Source: Oceanospirillaceae bacterium (GTDB lineage: Bacteria; Pseudomonadota; Gammaproteobacteria; Pseudomonadales; Balneatricaceae). From it: a stretch of 64,000 nt of DNA. Positions 36,966 through 45,611 of the stretch are shown one piece after another. The stretch covers positions 1 to 64,000 of the forward strand of contig JAPYOS010000008.1 of the NCBI GenBank assembly GCA_029938085.1, in the 5' to 3' direction. Under the pieces are notes generated by a model, which was not told the origin of the DNA, ran no database searches, and saw nothing but the letters and a program-made list of their open reading frames with translations. Both the position numbers and the translations under genes were made by a program. How positions within the stretch are numbered: the stretch's first letter is position 1; each line of letters starts with the position of its first letter.

Positions 36966-38285
36966 ATGACATGGTTAAGATTAGCTTTTCGTAACGTCTT
37001 TAGACAAAAAAAGCGTAGCATTTTATTAGCTAGCGCAATTGCTTTTGGCATGCTCGCTATCACCTTGCTGAACAGTCTCACATTAGCGATGGGTACGGCA
37101 GTAAAAACAAATTTTAGCGCCGCATTAGGAGGCCATGTGTATATTTCTGGTGAGGTCGTATCTCCTCGCAATTACACGAGCAACCGAATCAACGAACCTG
37201 AGTTTATTCAACAACTGATTGCAGACTCTGGTTTTGATTTAGTGGAAGTAAAATATCGATCAAACGTGCGCGGGCAAGTGATTTTTGGTAGCCAGTCGGA
37301 CTCAATCAGTATTCAGGGTATAGACCTTAACAATGAAACTAAACTTGCCAAACGTATTGAGGTGCGGCGAGGCGACTTTAGTCAGTTAGGACAAAGCAAT
37401 ACCATCGCACTGCCCGTTAAACAGGCGCGCGCCCTAGGCGCCAACATAGGTGACACTGTGTTAGTTAAAGCCAATACCACCAGCGGCCAGCAAAATCTCT
37501 TACAATGGCAGTTGGTGGCCATTATTGTAGACCAAGGCAGCTTTGGACGCAGCAACGCTTATGCCAGCCTTAGTTCCGTTAATCAACTCATCAACATCGA
37601 GACCAACGAATTCCAAAAAATAAATTTGGTGTTGCCCGATATGAACCAAATGCAGCAAGTTACCGACACCTTAAAGCGCCAACTCGCCACATTAAATAAA
37701 GCCAAACCAGAGGTAGAAGAGTCGGGACTATTTTCTGGAATGCGCCGCATGGGTGGCACCGGCAGTACCTATGTCGACAACCCTTGGCAGGGCACACAGT
37801 TTACAGTCACCAATTTAGACGATGTGACTCAACAAGTTATGAGCCTTGTGAATACATTGGACTGGATCGCTAAAGCCATATTTGTGATTATGCTATTGAT
37901 CACCCTTGTGGGCATTTCCAATAGTTACCGTATGGTCTTGTTAGAACGTATTGCAGAAATCGGCAACATGCGCGCCATGGGTGCTCAAGCCAACAATGTA
38001 TTTCGCCTGTTTATCTACGAAGCAGGGATCCTTGCGATTTTGGGCACCAGCGCTGGTTTAGTGGTGGCTCAAATAGCCATTACGGTCATTCAGGAGCTTA
38101 CCTTTACTGGTCGAGGCCCACAAACAATGTTTACCGTGGCAGGGTCTATTCCCGCATCGTTAGACCTAGTGAGCGTTGCTTTGAGCAGCGCACTGATCCT
38201 TATTATGTGTTTATTAGCGGCTTATATTCCGGCCCGCAATGCGGCCAAACTAGACCCCGCAGAAGCCTTACGCACAGGCACTTAG
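36966..38285 (+). CDS. FtsX-like ABC permease (second)
   Basis: This 439-residue permease has the same layout as the one before it: an N-terminal helix (SILLASAIAFGMLAITLLN), a periplasmic domain, and three C-terminal helices around LERIAEIGNMRAMGAQANN. The start at 36966 follows AGGA by eight bases. Two distinct permeases with one ATPase match a heterodimeric arrangement like LolCE. It is the last ABC gene; the next start on the strand is 65 bases away and unrelated in function. Confidence 0.9.
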   Translation: MTWLRLAFRNVFRQKKRSILLASAIAFGMLAITLLNSLTLAMGTAVKTNFSAALGGHVYISGEVVSPRNYTSNRINEPEFIQQLIADSGFDLVEVKYRSNVRGQVIFGSQSDSISIQGIDLNNETKLAKRIEVRRGDFSQLGQSNTIALPVKQARALGANIGDTVLVKANTTSGQQNLLQWQLVAIIVDQGSFGRSNAYASLSSVNQLINIETNEFQKINLVLPDMNQMQQVTDTLKRQLATLNKAKPEVEESGLFSGMRRMGGTGSTYVDNPWQGTQFTVTNLDDVTQQVMSLVNTLDWIAKAIFVIMLLITLVGISNSYRMVLLERIAEIGNMRAMGAQANNVFRLFIYEAGILAILGTSAGLVVAQIAITVIQELTFTGRGPQTMFTVAGSIPASLDLVSVALSSALILIMCLLAAYIPARNAAKLDPAEALRTGT

Positions 38286-38350
38286 AAAGGCCTTGCCAAG
38301 CAACCAAGATGCTGGCACTCTTGCAGCCATAACTGCAGAGGAGCATGGTT

Positions 38351-39145
38351 ATGGTGGGTTGTTTAAAGTCGTTGTATGACGAGCAAGGGTTTCTGACCGG
38401 CGTGCCCATTATTAGCCCTGCAGAAGCGCTATTACATCGCACCAACCTAGAGCAGGTTGAAGCGCAACGCGGGCCTATGCACTATCAGTATAAAGTGCAT
38501 ACGGTAATGCAATCACCCTATCAGTTAGCCACCCTACCTAATTTATTAGATATAATCGAACAGCTTATCGGCCCCGACATACTGCTGTATAGCGTGGCCT
38601 ACATCATCAAAGAAGCCCACAGTGAAAGCCACGTAAGCTGGCATCAAGACCTGACTTATTGGGGTTTAGATTCCGACGCCCAAGTCAGTGTCTGGTTAGC
38701 TTTATCTGACGCCAGCGAAGCCAGTGGTTGTATGCATATGATTCCCGGCAGCCACACCAGCGGCCAGCAACAACACCACACAACCCAAGACAAAAATAAC
38801 GTGCTGTTAAGCGGCCAAACGGTGACCAATTTAGACACTACCAACGCTGTAGTGACCTCGCTAGCCGCAGGCCAAGCCTCGTTGCACCATGGCTGGACCT
38901 TACATTCATCCAAACCCAACACCAGTGATGACCGGCGTATCGGTTTAAACATCCAATACATACGGCCCGAAGTGCGGCAAATAAAGCAGGACTATGATTC
39001 CGCCATGCTGGTACGTGGGGTGGATCAATATCACCACTTCCATCAAGACCGGCCTGCACAAACCGCCTTTGACCTAGACGCTTGGCATTACCAACAAGAC
39101 TTGGATGCCAATCTTAAAGCCATCCAAGGTAATACATCACAATAA
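38351..39145 (+). CDS. PhyH-type Fe(II)/2-oxoglutarate dioxygenase
   Basis: The 264-residue protein belongs to the phytanoyl-CoA dioxygenase superfamily. The iron facial triad is visible: H98 and D100 (SWHQDLTYWG) and H185 (GWTLHSSKPN), with R195/R196 (DDRRIGLNIQYI) for 2-oxoglutarate. Keeping Asp100 argues for hydroxylation, not halogenation. The ATG at 38351 follows AGGAG by seven bases. The HD gene begins 16 bases after its stop, so they are probably one operon. The pairing mirrors PhnY*, which hydroxylates 2-aminoethylphosphonate before PhnZ cleaves it. The actual substrate is not known. Confidence 0.85.
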   Translation: MVGCLKSLYDEQGFLTGVPIISPAEALLHRTNLEQVEAQRGPMHYQYKVHTVMQSPYQLATLPNLLDIIEQLIGPDILLYSVAYIIKEAHSESHVSWHQDLTYWGLDSDAQVSVWLALSDASEASGCMHMIPGSHTSGQQQHHTTQDKNNVLLSGQTVTNLDTTNAVVTSLAAGQASLHHGWTLHSSKPNTSDDRRIGLNIQYIRPEVRQIKQDYDSAMLVRGVDQYHHFHQDRPAQTAFDLDAWHYQQDLDANLKAIQGNTSQ

Positions 39146-39161
39146 TCAGGCGGCAAGCACT

Positions 39162-39770
39162 ATGGCTACAGTCAGCTTCACACAAATGAAACACGGCACC
39201 CACGCAGACTACGCAATGCTACAAAAACTTGAGCACCCGTTTCATGCTAAGACGGCGCAACGAATACTTAACGAGTTGGAACGTCAAGGCCAAGACAGCC
39301 TAGATGGGTACCCTATCAGTCGTTTAGGTCACGCCCTGCAATCGGCTACGCGCGCATGGCAGGACGGCGCAGACGATGATTGGATTGTGGCCGCCTTACT
39401 ACACGACATAGGCGACGGCCTTGCGCCTCAAAACCATGACCGTATGGCGGCAGAAATCATCCGGCCATTTGTGCGCGAAGAAGTCACCTGGGTGATCGAA
39501 CACCACGGCGCCTTTCAAATGATTTATTACGCCCACCACTTACACGGTTGGAACCCTAACGAGCGCGACCAATATAACCATCACCCCTGTTACCCAACGG
39601 CAGTCGATTTTTGTGAACGTTGGGATCAAAATTGCTTTGACCCCAACTACAAAAACCAACCATTGGCGTTTTTCGCCCCTAAAGTACACGCTGTGTTCGG
39701 CCGTAAGGCATACGCCGACGATGTGATTAGATCGGGTGAAGTGCTCGGCCTTGGCTCTGCACTGAGCTAA
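39162..39770 (+). CDS. HD-domain protein, probable mixed-valent di-iron oxygenase (PhnZ/TmpB-like)
   Basis: The 202-residue protein has an HD domain with ligands in the order seen in PhnZ-type oxygenases: H57 (RLGHALQSATRA), H81-D82 (LLHDIGDGLAP), H92 (QNHDRMAAEII), H114 or H115 (VIEHHGAFQM) and an Asp near 155-160 (CERWDQNCFD). The six-ligand set supports a di-iron site, where ordinary phosphohydrolases often have four. PhnZ and TmpB cleave C-P bonds of 1-hydroxyphosphonates; this gene follows a PhyH oxygenase, as in that pathway. Its stop overlaps the convergent GMC gene by three bases. A simple phosphohydrolase is the alternative. Confidence 0.78.
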   Translation: MATVSFTQMKHGTHADYAMLQKLEHPFHAKTAQRILNELERQGQDSLDGYPISRLGHALQSATRAWQDGADDDWIVAALLHDIGDGLAPQNHDRMAAEIIRPFVREEVTWVIEHHGAFQMIYYAHHLHGWNPNERDQYNHHPCYPTAVDFCERWDQNCFDPNYKNQPLAFFAPKVHAVFGRKAYADDVIRSGEVLGLGSALS

Positions 39771-41404
39771 CCGTCCGAAAGCATCATAGCCGCACCCTTT
39801 GCTGCAATCATCATAGTAGGCGCAGACGTATTGCCACTGGTGATACGCGGCATTACCGAGGCATCCATCACGCGTAAGTTAGCCATTCCTTTCACTTTGA
39901 GAGTGGCTGGATCTACCACGGCCATATCGTCAATGCCCATCTTACAAGTGCCTACCGGATGGTATACCGTGGTGGCTGTTTGACGTAGATAATCAAGAAT
40001 TTGTGTATCCGTTTGAACCGCGTTGCCTGGCGCCATTTCTTCGCCTCTTAAGTGATCAAATTTTGGAGATGCAAGTATTTCGCGGGCTATCTTTACTGCT
40101 TCTACCAATACATTTTGATCTCGTTGGTCAGCCAAAAAACTGAAATCAATCAGCACATTGCGGCGACTGCCATCATTGGCCAAGGTCACCGTGCCGGTAC
40201 TCAGGGGCCGCAACACACAAGAGAATACCGAATAGCCATGCCCCCATTCGAACTTTTTGCCTCGGTGACTACGGTACAAGGGTGTAAAGTGAAACTGTAC
40301 ATCAGGCTCCGCATCAAGGCTGCTTTGGTCAGCAGATAACGCCAAGGCGGTTTTAGCAAACCCACCTGCCTCTACATAGTTGGTCGTCCACCAGCCTTTT
40401 CTAGCCAAAAAATACTTAAAAGGTGCAGGCAAGACATGGGGTAATAAGGTTTTTAAAGACAGCCCCATGGTGTCAGCTTTAGCCGAACGCACGGTAACCA
40501 TACTATCAACATGGTCCTGCAAATTTTTTCCAACTCCAGGCACATGGTGTTTGCATGCAATACCTAAGGCCTCAAGTTCGTCCTTGTCACCAATGCCAGA
40601 GGCTAATAAGATACGTGGTGAAAGAATAGTGCCACCGCACAATATGACTTCTTTATTGCACATCAACTGCTGACCCAAGCCCTGCTGTTCGATGTCTAAA
40701 CCGGTCACTCGGTCGCCATCAATGCGCAACGACAGCACTTGGGTGTGGGTCATAACAGTCAGGTTGCTGCGCTTAAGAATAGGCTTAACAAAGGCGGTAT
40801 AACTACTCACCCGTTCACCGCGATCCTGCTTGACGTTGTAGAGACCCAAGCCGAGTTGAGATGAACCATTAAAATCTGCATTTTCTGGTAAGCCAGCGTT
40901 TGCACCGGCGGCTACAAAAACCTTAGCTACAGGGTTTGGATCTTGCTGCTTAGAAACCAGTAGCTCACCATCAAAACCGTGATATTCGGCGCTTTGGCCA
41001 ATTTGGTTGGCCTCCATATGTTTAAATATGGGCAACACCTCATCATAGGACCAACCGCTACATCCTAGCGCCGCCCAGCCGTCATAATCTTTGCGATTAC
41101 CTCGAATGTACACCATGCTATTGATGGCACTAGAACCGCCTAATGCCTTGCCACGGTTAACATTCATTCTACGATTATTAAGGTGTTTTTGGGGTACGCT
41201 TACAAAGCTGTAGTCGTAAGTCTTATTACCGTACAGACCAAAAATACCCGCAGGAATTCTCACTAAAGGGCTCTTGCCTGTGCCTCCGGCCTCGATTAAA
41301 CATACACTCACCGATGGATCTGCACTAAGCCGATTAGCCACCACGCAACCGGCCGAACCTGCACCAACAATGATATAGTCGTAAGTTAGGTTATTTGTCG
41401 TCAA
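39767..41404 (-). CDS. GMC-family FAD-dependent oxidoreductase (first of three)
   Basis: The 545-residue flavoenzyme has the GMC N-terminus DYIIVGAGSAGCVVANRLS, the GMC signature GKALGGSSAINSMVYIRGN, and the C-terminal active-site region VYHPVGTCKMG with the catalytic His. Choline dehydrogenase and alkanol oxidases are relatives; the substrate is an alcohol but not identifiable. The start is TTG at 41404, with AAGGA seven bases upstream. It is the third gene of a minus-strand operon after the ureohydrolase and MOSC genes, and it is convergent with the PhyH-HD pair. Confidence 0.92.
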   Translation of the reverse strand: MTTNNLTYDYIIVGAGSAGCVVANRLSADPSVSVCLIEAGGTGKSPLVRIPAGIFGLYGNKTYDYSFVSVPQKHLNNRRMNVNRGKALGGSSAINSMVYIRGNRKDYDGWAALGCSGWSYDEVLPIFKHMEANQIGQSAEYHGFDGELLVSKQQDPNPVAKVFVAAGANAGLPENADFNGSSQLGLGLYNVKQDRGERVSSYTAFVKPILKRSNLTVMTHTQVLSLRIDGDRVTGLDIEQQGLGQQLMCNKEVILCGGTILSPRILLASGIGDKDELEALGIACKHHVPGVGKNLQDHVDSMVTVRSAKADTMGLSLKTLLPHVLPAPFKYFLARKGWWTTNYVEAGGFAKTALALSADQSSLDAEPDVQFHFTPLYRSHRGKKFEWGHGYSVFSCVLRPLSTGTVTLANDGSRRNVLIDFSFLADQRDQNVLVEAVKIAREILASPKFDHLRGEEMAPGNAVQTDTQILDYLRQTATTVYHPVGTCKMGIDDMAVVDPATLKVKGMANLRVMDASVMPRITSGNTSAPTMMIAAKGAAMMLSDG

Positions 41405-41434
41405 ACCCTGGTCCTTTGTATTGTCGTTATTACA

Positions 41435-42217
41435 CTAAGCCAATATTTCAACACGACTATTAACACTAATCACGCCACCTTTTACCACCGTCAAGTTAAT
41501 GCCAAAACCCACACCAGATCCCCCTAAACGGCGATACTGCGCCAATGTGCGCAACGGTTCTTGCCGAGCGTGTGGTAGCAAAGTGACAGGATCTATAGTG
41601 GTTAACACACACCGTTTACAAGGATATGCCACTTCCAATTCACAAACCCCAATACGTATTTTTTGCCAAGCATCTTCAACATCTGCAATCCTGTTGTTAA
41701 CCACTAAGTTAGTACGAAAACGGTCCATGCCAATGGGACTTTCTAAACGCTGGTTCAAAGCCGCTAACGAGGCGCTGGTAGTCAGCAATAATGGTTGGGC
41801 ATCGGCAAATGAAACCGCCGTTTGAACGTTAGATCCAGCCCCCAAACTCGCGTTATATACCAACCGACAAGGCAACTCCAAATATTCACTTAAGGCCGCA
41901 TCCAAGGCCGAATTTTGGGGCCAAGCAGCGAGCGGCTCGTCGCCCCAGTGGTGAACCCATAGTTCTTGTCGAGCTTGCGGTTTTAATGGCAGTAAAAAAT
42001 CACCATACGGCAACTCAACCACCAAACTTCCTGCGTCTACGCGGCTAGTAATGTGCAATAGTTTTGGGTGTTTGCGCGAGGTCAGCATGGCATTATCTGC
42101 ACCCACCAGCATCCAGTGTCGATCGTAGGCAACACCGGTATTGAACAAATAACTGGAATTTAGCGCAATGGGGTGCGTCGACTTAATCGGGTAAGTATTG
42201 ATGTGAGAAAGGTACAA
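41435..42217 (-). CDS. MOSC domain protein (YcbX-like, without ferredoxin domain)
   Basis: This 260-residue protein has an N-terminal MOSC beta-barrel (YLSHINTYPIKST) and a C-terminal MOSC domain with the motif PCKRCVLTTIDPVT and RTLAQYRRLGG. The YcbX/mARC group carries molybdenum cofactor and reduces N-hydroxylated compounds. The C-terminal 2Fe-2S domain of E. coli YcbX is absent, so a separate electron donor would be needed. The TTG start at 42217 has GGAG six bases upstream. It lies between the ureohydrolase (37 bases) and the GMC gene (30 bases). Confidence 0.87.
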   Translation of the reverse strand: MYLSHINTYPIKSTHPIALNSSYLFNTGVAYDRHWMLVGADNAMLTSRKHPKLLHITSRVDAGSLVVELPYGDFLLPLKPQARQELWVHHWGDEPLAAWPQNSALDAALSEYLELPCRLVYNASLGAGSNVQTAVSFADAQPLLLTTSASLAALNQRLESPIGMDRFRTNLVVNNRIADVEDAWQKIRIGVCELEVAYPCKRCVLTTIDPVTLLPHARQEPLRTLAQYRRLGGSGVGFGINLTVVKGGVISVNSRVEILA

Positions 42218-42254
42218 TATGAGCTCCAGAAATAGGTTAACGTATGTAACAGGC

Positions 42255-43220
42255 TTAGTTGCCCTGCCGCTTACTTATCACTTCGGCCATCAAGCACAGC
42301 ATTTCCCACATCATGGTTACACCCACCAACGCCGTGTTACCACTGGGGTCAAAAGGTGGCGCCACTTCCACCACATCTGCGCCAACAAGGTTTAAACCAC
42401 GCAGATCCCGTAACATGGCTTGTGCATCATGGGTGCTAATACCGCCAATTTCAGGCGTTCCGGTACCGGGGGCATAGACGGGGTCTAGGGCATCCACATC
42501 AAAACTAACATAGGTTTTTCCATCACCCACAATACGCCGTGCTTCTTGCATCACCTTGTCAGGTCCAAGGTCCATGTATTCTTCAATTTCAATCACCCGA
42601 ATACCTTGCTCTAACCCCCAATCCTTATCTTGCGCTGTATAAAGGGCGCCACGTATGCCAATTTGCACTGTGCGCTTAGGGTCTAAAGCACCTTCTTCTA
42701 TGGCCCGTCTAAAGGGAGTGCCATGGGTGTATTCAAAGTCGCCAAAATAGCGATCCATGGTGTCTGTGTGAGCATCAAAATGAATCATTCCAAGAGGCTC
42801 TGCGTGAACTTTGGCCAACGCCCGTAATATAGGCAACGATAACAAATGATCACCACCCGCTGTAAGCGGCATAATGCCTTGCTCACACACTTGGTCATAA
42901 AACCGTTGAATGCGGTCGATGGAATCCATCAAATCTACAGGGTTCACCGGCGTGTCCCCTAAGTCAGCACAGTTAGCCAGCTCATAAGGCGCAATACCGT
43001 GCACATGATGCACGTTGCGTGTCATAGTGGATAGGTCGCGCATCTGCCTAGGCCCGTGCCTTGCACCGGCTCTATTGGTAGTGCCTCCATCCCAGGGCAC
43101 TCCAATGATGCCAATATCAATGTCATTGGCCTCGGGCAAGGCCACATAAGGTAACCTCATAAACGTAGCTATACCTGCAAACCGCGGTAGCACGTGCCCA
43201 GAAATAGGTTTATTATTCAT
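42255..43220 (-). CDS. Ureohydrolase (agmatinase/guanidino-acid hydrolase family)
   Basis: The 321-residue enzyme carries the binuclear manganese site: H125 (GGDHLLSL), D149-H151-D153 (FDAHTDTM) and D241-D243 (SFDVDALDP). The family hydrolyses guanidino compounds, such as agmatine, guanidinobutyrate or guanidinopropionate, to urea and an amine. The N-terminal segment GVPWDGGTTNRAGARHGP is typical of the agmatinase branch. The ATG at 43220 follows AAGG by eight bases and is preferred over a GTG at 43256. It is the first gene of the ureohydrolase-MOSC-GMC operon. Confidence 0.9.
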   Translation of the reverse strand: MNNKPISGHVLPRFAGIATFMRLPYVALPEANDIDIGIIGVPWDGGTTNRAGARHGPRQMRDLSTMTRNVHHVHGIAPYELANCADLGDTPVNPVDLMDSIDRIQRFYDQVCEQGIMPLTAGGDHLLSLPILRALAKVHAEPLGMIHFDAHTDTMDRYFGDFEYTHGTPFRRAIEEGALDPKRTVQIGIRGALYTAQDKDWGLEQGIRVIEIEEYMDLGPDKVMQEARRIVGDGKTYVSFDVDALDPVYAPGTGTPEIGGISTHDAQAMLRDLRGLNLVGADVVEVAPPFDPSGNTALVGVTMMWEMLCLMAEVISKRQGN

Positions 43221-43317
43221 GACTTGCGCCTTTGTAGTTCTATTCAAGGTGACCACCTGAGTCTAATAGAGCGCCATACAGGTTGCAATGTTGCGAGACT
43301 TTAGAGTTTCAGAAACA

Positions 43318-43347
43318 AAAATGCCCCGCTAACAAGCGAGGCATTTG
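43318..43347 (-). terminator. Rho-independent terminator of tRNA-Val
   Basis: On the minus strand AAATGCCTCGCT and AGCGGGGCATTT pair with one mismatch around TTGTTA and run into a TTTTTG tract, just after the tRNA CCA. Stem strength and location make it a good intrinsic terminator. Confidence 0.82.
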
Positions 43348-43351
43348 AATT

Positions 43352-43428
43352 TGGTAGGACTAGGCGAATTCGAATCGCCGACCTCATCGATGTCAACGAT
43401 GCGCTCTAACCAACTGAGCTATAGTCCT
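43352..43428 (-). tRNA. tRNA-Val(GAC)
   Basis: A full 77-nt cloverleaf with encoded CCA (43352-43354). The acceptor strands AGGACTA and TAGTCCT pair fully. The anticodon stem CATCG/CGATG encloses the loop TTGACAT, giving anticodon GAC. The D arm (GCTCAGTTGGTTAGAGC) and T loop (ATTCGAA) are standard. A strong promoter and a terminator flank it. Confidence 0.96.
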
Positions 43429-43446
43429 AGAAAGTCTAGAGCGCGA

Positions 43447-43475
43447 ATAATACGGATTTTAGGCCTTGATTTCAA
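43447..43475 (-). promoter_or_regulatory. Sigma-70 promoter of tRNA-Val
   Basis: On the minus strand TTGAAA and TATTAT are separated by exactly 17 bases, ending 19 bases before the tRNA 5' end. The bases after the -10 include a GCGC discriminator, typical of stringently controlled stable-RNA promoters. Confidence 0.82.
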
Positions 43476-43500
43476 GCTGTTTTTCCACGTTTTGCGCTTT

Positions 43501-45540
43501 TTAGCGGCTCATCAACTGGCCCTTAAGTTGGTGCAATTGGTCGCGGTATCGGCCGGCTTGCTCAAATTCCAAATTCTTCGACGCTTCGTACATGGCATCT
43601 TCAGTTTGGTTGATGAGTTTAGCGAGTTGTTTGCTGTTTAATTGGCTGCTATTAGTAGTGTAATCAAGCCTTTTTTCAGCCACTTTTTTATTGGATTTAC
43701 CATCGCGGTTTTTACCAGAACCCGGTGCATAAGCACCTTCCATAATGTCTTGTACCGACTTAATAACGCCCCTTGGCGTAATGTTATTAAGCGTGTTGTG
43801 TTCTATTTGTTTAACCCGTCGCCGCTCGGTTTCGTCCATGGCTTTTTGCATGGAGCCAGTGATACGTTGGGCATACAAAATAGCGCGGCCATTCAAGTTA
43901 CGGGCGGCACGGCCTATGGTTTGAATAAGCGAACGTTCGGAACGCAAAAAGCCTTCTTTATCAGCGTCCAAAATGGCCACTAGAGAAACTTCGGGCATAT
44001 CCAAACCTTCTCGCAGCAGGTTGATGCCGATTAACGCATCAAACTCACCTAAACGTAAGTCACGAATAATTTCCACCCGCTCCACGGTATCAATGTCGGA
44101 GTGGAGGTACCGCACGCGCACACCATGTTCGTGTAGGTAGTCGGTAAGGTCTTCGGCCATACGTTTAGTTAAAACCGTGGCCAACACCCGCTCATTTTTG
44201 GCAGCCCGTATACTAATTTCCGACATTAGGTCGTCTACTTGCGAGGTAGCTGGGCGAATTTCGATTTGCGGGTCTACCAAACCTGTGGGCCTGACGACCT
44301 GCTCAACCACACTGTCAGCATGCTCTTGTTCGTACACGCTAGGCGTGGCCGACACAAAGATTTTTTGCGGTGCGATGTCTTCCCATTCTTCAAACTTCAT
44401 GGGCCGGTTGTCCAGCGCTGTGGGCATTCTAAAGCCGTACTGCACTAGTGTTTCTTTACGTGACCGGTCGCCTTTGTACATCGCGCCTAGTTGCGGCACC
44501 GTAACGTGAGACTCATCCATGACCAACATGGCATTATCCGGTAGATAATCGAACAAGGTTGGTGGTGGCTCGCCTGGTTTGCGTCCAGACAAGTAATGAG
44601 AGTAGTTTTCGATACCCGAACAAAAACCTAATTCGCGAATCATTTCGATGTCGTAGCGCGTACGCTGGTCTAAGCGCTGTTCTTCGACTAGTTGATTGTT
44701 GTTACGAAAGAACTCGAGTCGGTCTTTGAGCTCCACTTCTATTTCATCAATGGCCGCTAACAAGGTTTCCCGTGGCGTCACATAGTGCGTTTTGGGGTAC
44801 ACCGTGAGGCGCGGTACTTTACGCAACACTTGTCCGGTAAGCGGGTCAAAATAACTCAGCTGTTCAATTTCATCATCAAACAATTCGATACGCACGGCTT
44901 CTTCGTCGGATTCTGCCGGGAAGATATCAATCACGTCTCCACGCACCCGATAAGTGGCGCGATGAAAATCGAGGTCGTTACGTTTGTACTGCAACTCGGC
45001 CAATCGGCGCACTAAATCGCGCTGTTCCCACGTGTCACCTCGGTTAAGGTGTAACACCATCTTGTGATAAGACTCCGGATCTCCCAAACCATAAATGGCA
45101 GACACGGTGGCTACAATGATGGTGTCCGAACGTTCTAGCAAGGCTTTAGTGGCCGATAAACGCATTTGTTCAATATGCTCGTTAACCGATGAGTCTTTGT
45201 CGATAAAGGTATCAGAAGCCGGCACATAGGCTTCTGGCTGATAATAGTCATAGTATGAAACGAAGTATTCCACCGAATTGTTAGGAAAAAACTCTTTAAA
45301 TTCGCCGTACAATTGCGCCGCCAAGGTCTTGTTATGCACCATGACAATGGTGGGGCGCTGCACCTTATTGATCACCTGAGCGATGGTGAAGGTTTTACCT
45401 GAGCCGGTGACACCCAGCAGCGTTTGGGCGGCTAGGCCCGCGTCTATGCCTTCCACCAGCGCTTTAATCGCAGCGGGTTGGTCCCCTGCAGGTTCAAATT
45501 TAGAGGTTAATTCAAACGGACGATTCATTATTCTGTTCAT
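43501..45540 (-). CDS. uvrB: Excinuclease ABC subunit B
   Basis: UvrB is the damage-verifying helicase of nucleotide excision repair. The 679-residue protein has Walker [14 protein letters not shown], the beta-hairpin region near [12 protein letters not shown], Walker B DESHV, and helicase motif VI (QTIGRAARN). A C-terminal UVR motif for UvrC contact is present ([16 protein letters not shown]). Length is normal. Its start is ambiguous between two in-frame ATG codons 12 bases apart, with no clear Shine-Dalgarno. It is divergent from an aminotransferase gene. Confidence 0.97.
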   Translation of the reverse strand: MNRIMNRPFELTSKFEPAGDQPAAIKALVEGIDAGLAAQTLLGVTGSGKTFTIAQVINKVQRPTIVMVHNKTLAAQLYGEFKEFFPNNSVEYFVSYYDYYQPEAYVPASDTFIDKDSSVNEHIEQMRLSATKALLERSDTIIVATVSAIYGLGDPESYHKMVLHLNRGDTWEQRDLVRRLAELQYKRNDLDFHRATYRVRGDVIDIFPAESDEEAVRIELFDDEIEQLSYFDPLTGQVLRKVPRLTVYPKTHYVTPRETLLAAIDEIEVELKDRLEFFRNNNQLVEEQRLDQRTRYDIEMIRELGFCSGIENYSHYLSGRKPGEPPPTLFDYLPDNAMLVMDESHVTVPQLGAMYKGDRSRKETLVQYGFRMPTALDNRPMKFEEWEDIAPQKIFVSATPSVYEQEHADSVVEQVVRPTGLVDPQIEIRPATSQVDDLMSEISIRAAKNERVLATVLTKRMAEDLTDYLHEHGVRVRYLHSDIDTVERVEIIRDLRLGEFDALIGINLLREGLDMPEVSLVAILDADKEGFLRSERSLIQTIGRAARNLNGRAILYAQRITGSMQKAMDETERRRVKQIEHNTLNNITPRGVIKSVQDIMEGAYAPGSGKNRDGKSNKKVAEKRLDYTTNSSQLNSKQLAKLINQTEDAMYEASKNLEFEQAGRYRDQLHQLKGQLMSR

Positions 45541-45611
45541 TTCGATTCATTATGTAAGGCCCAGCGTGATACCCTACCCAGCAAACCCAATAGTATAACG
45601 GAGTTCCGCCC

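Noticed and set aside
38313-38324. TGGCAC...TTGCA resembling a sigma-54 promoter before the PhyH gene
   Set aside because: The spacing between GG and GC is seven bases, where sigma-54 promoters need ten.
42255-43220. Assignment as agmatinase (speB)
   Set aside because: Metal motifs are shared by several guanidino hydrolases and no polyamine genes lie nearby.
43352-43428. tRNA-Val as an island attachment site
   Set aside because: No integrase or repeat of the tRNA 3' end is seen nearby; uvrB and the metabolic operon flank it.
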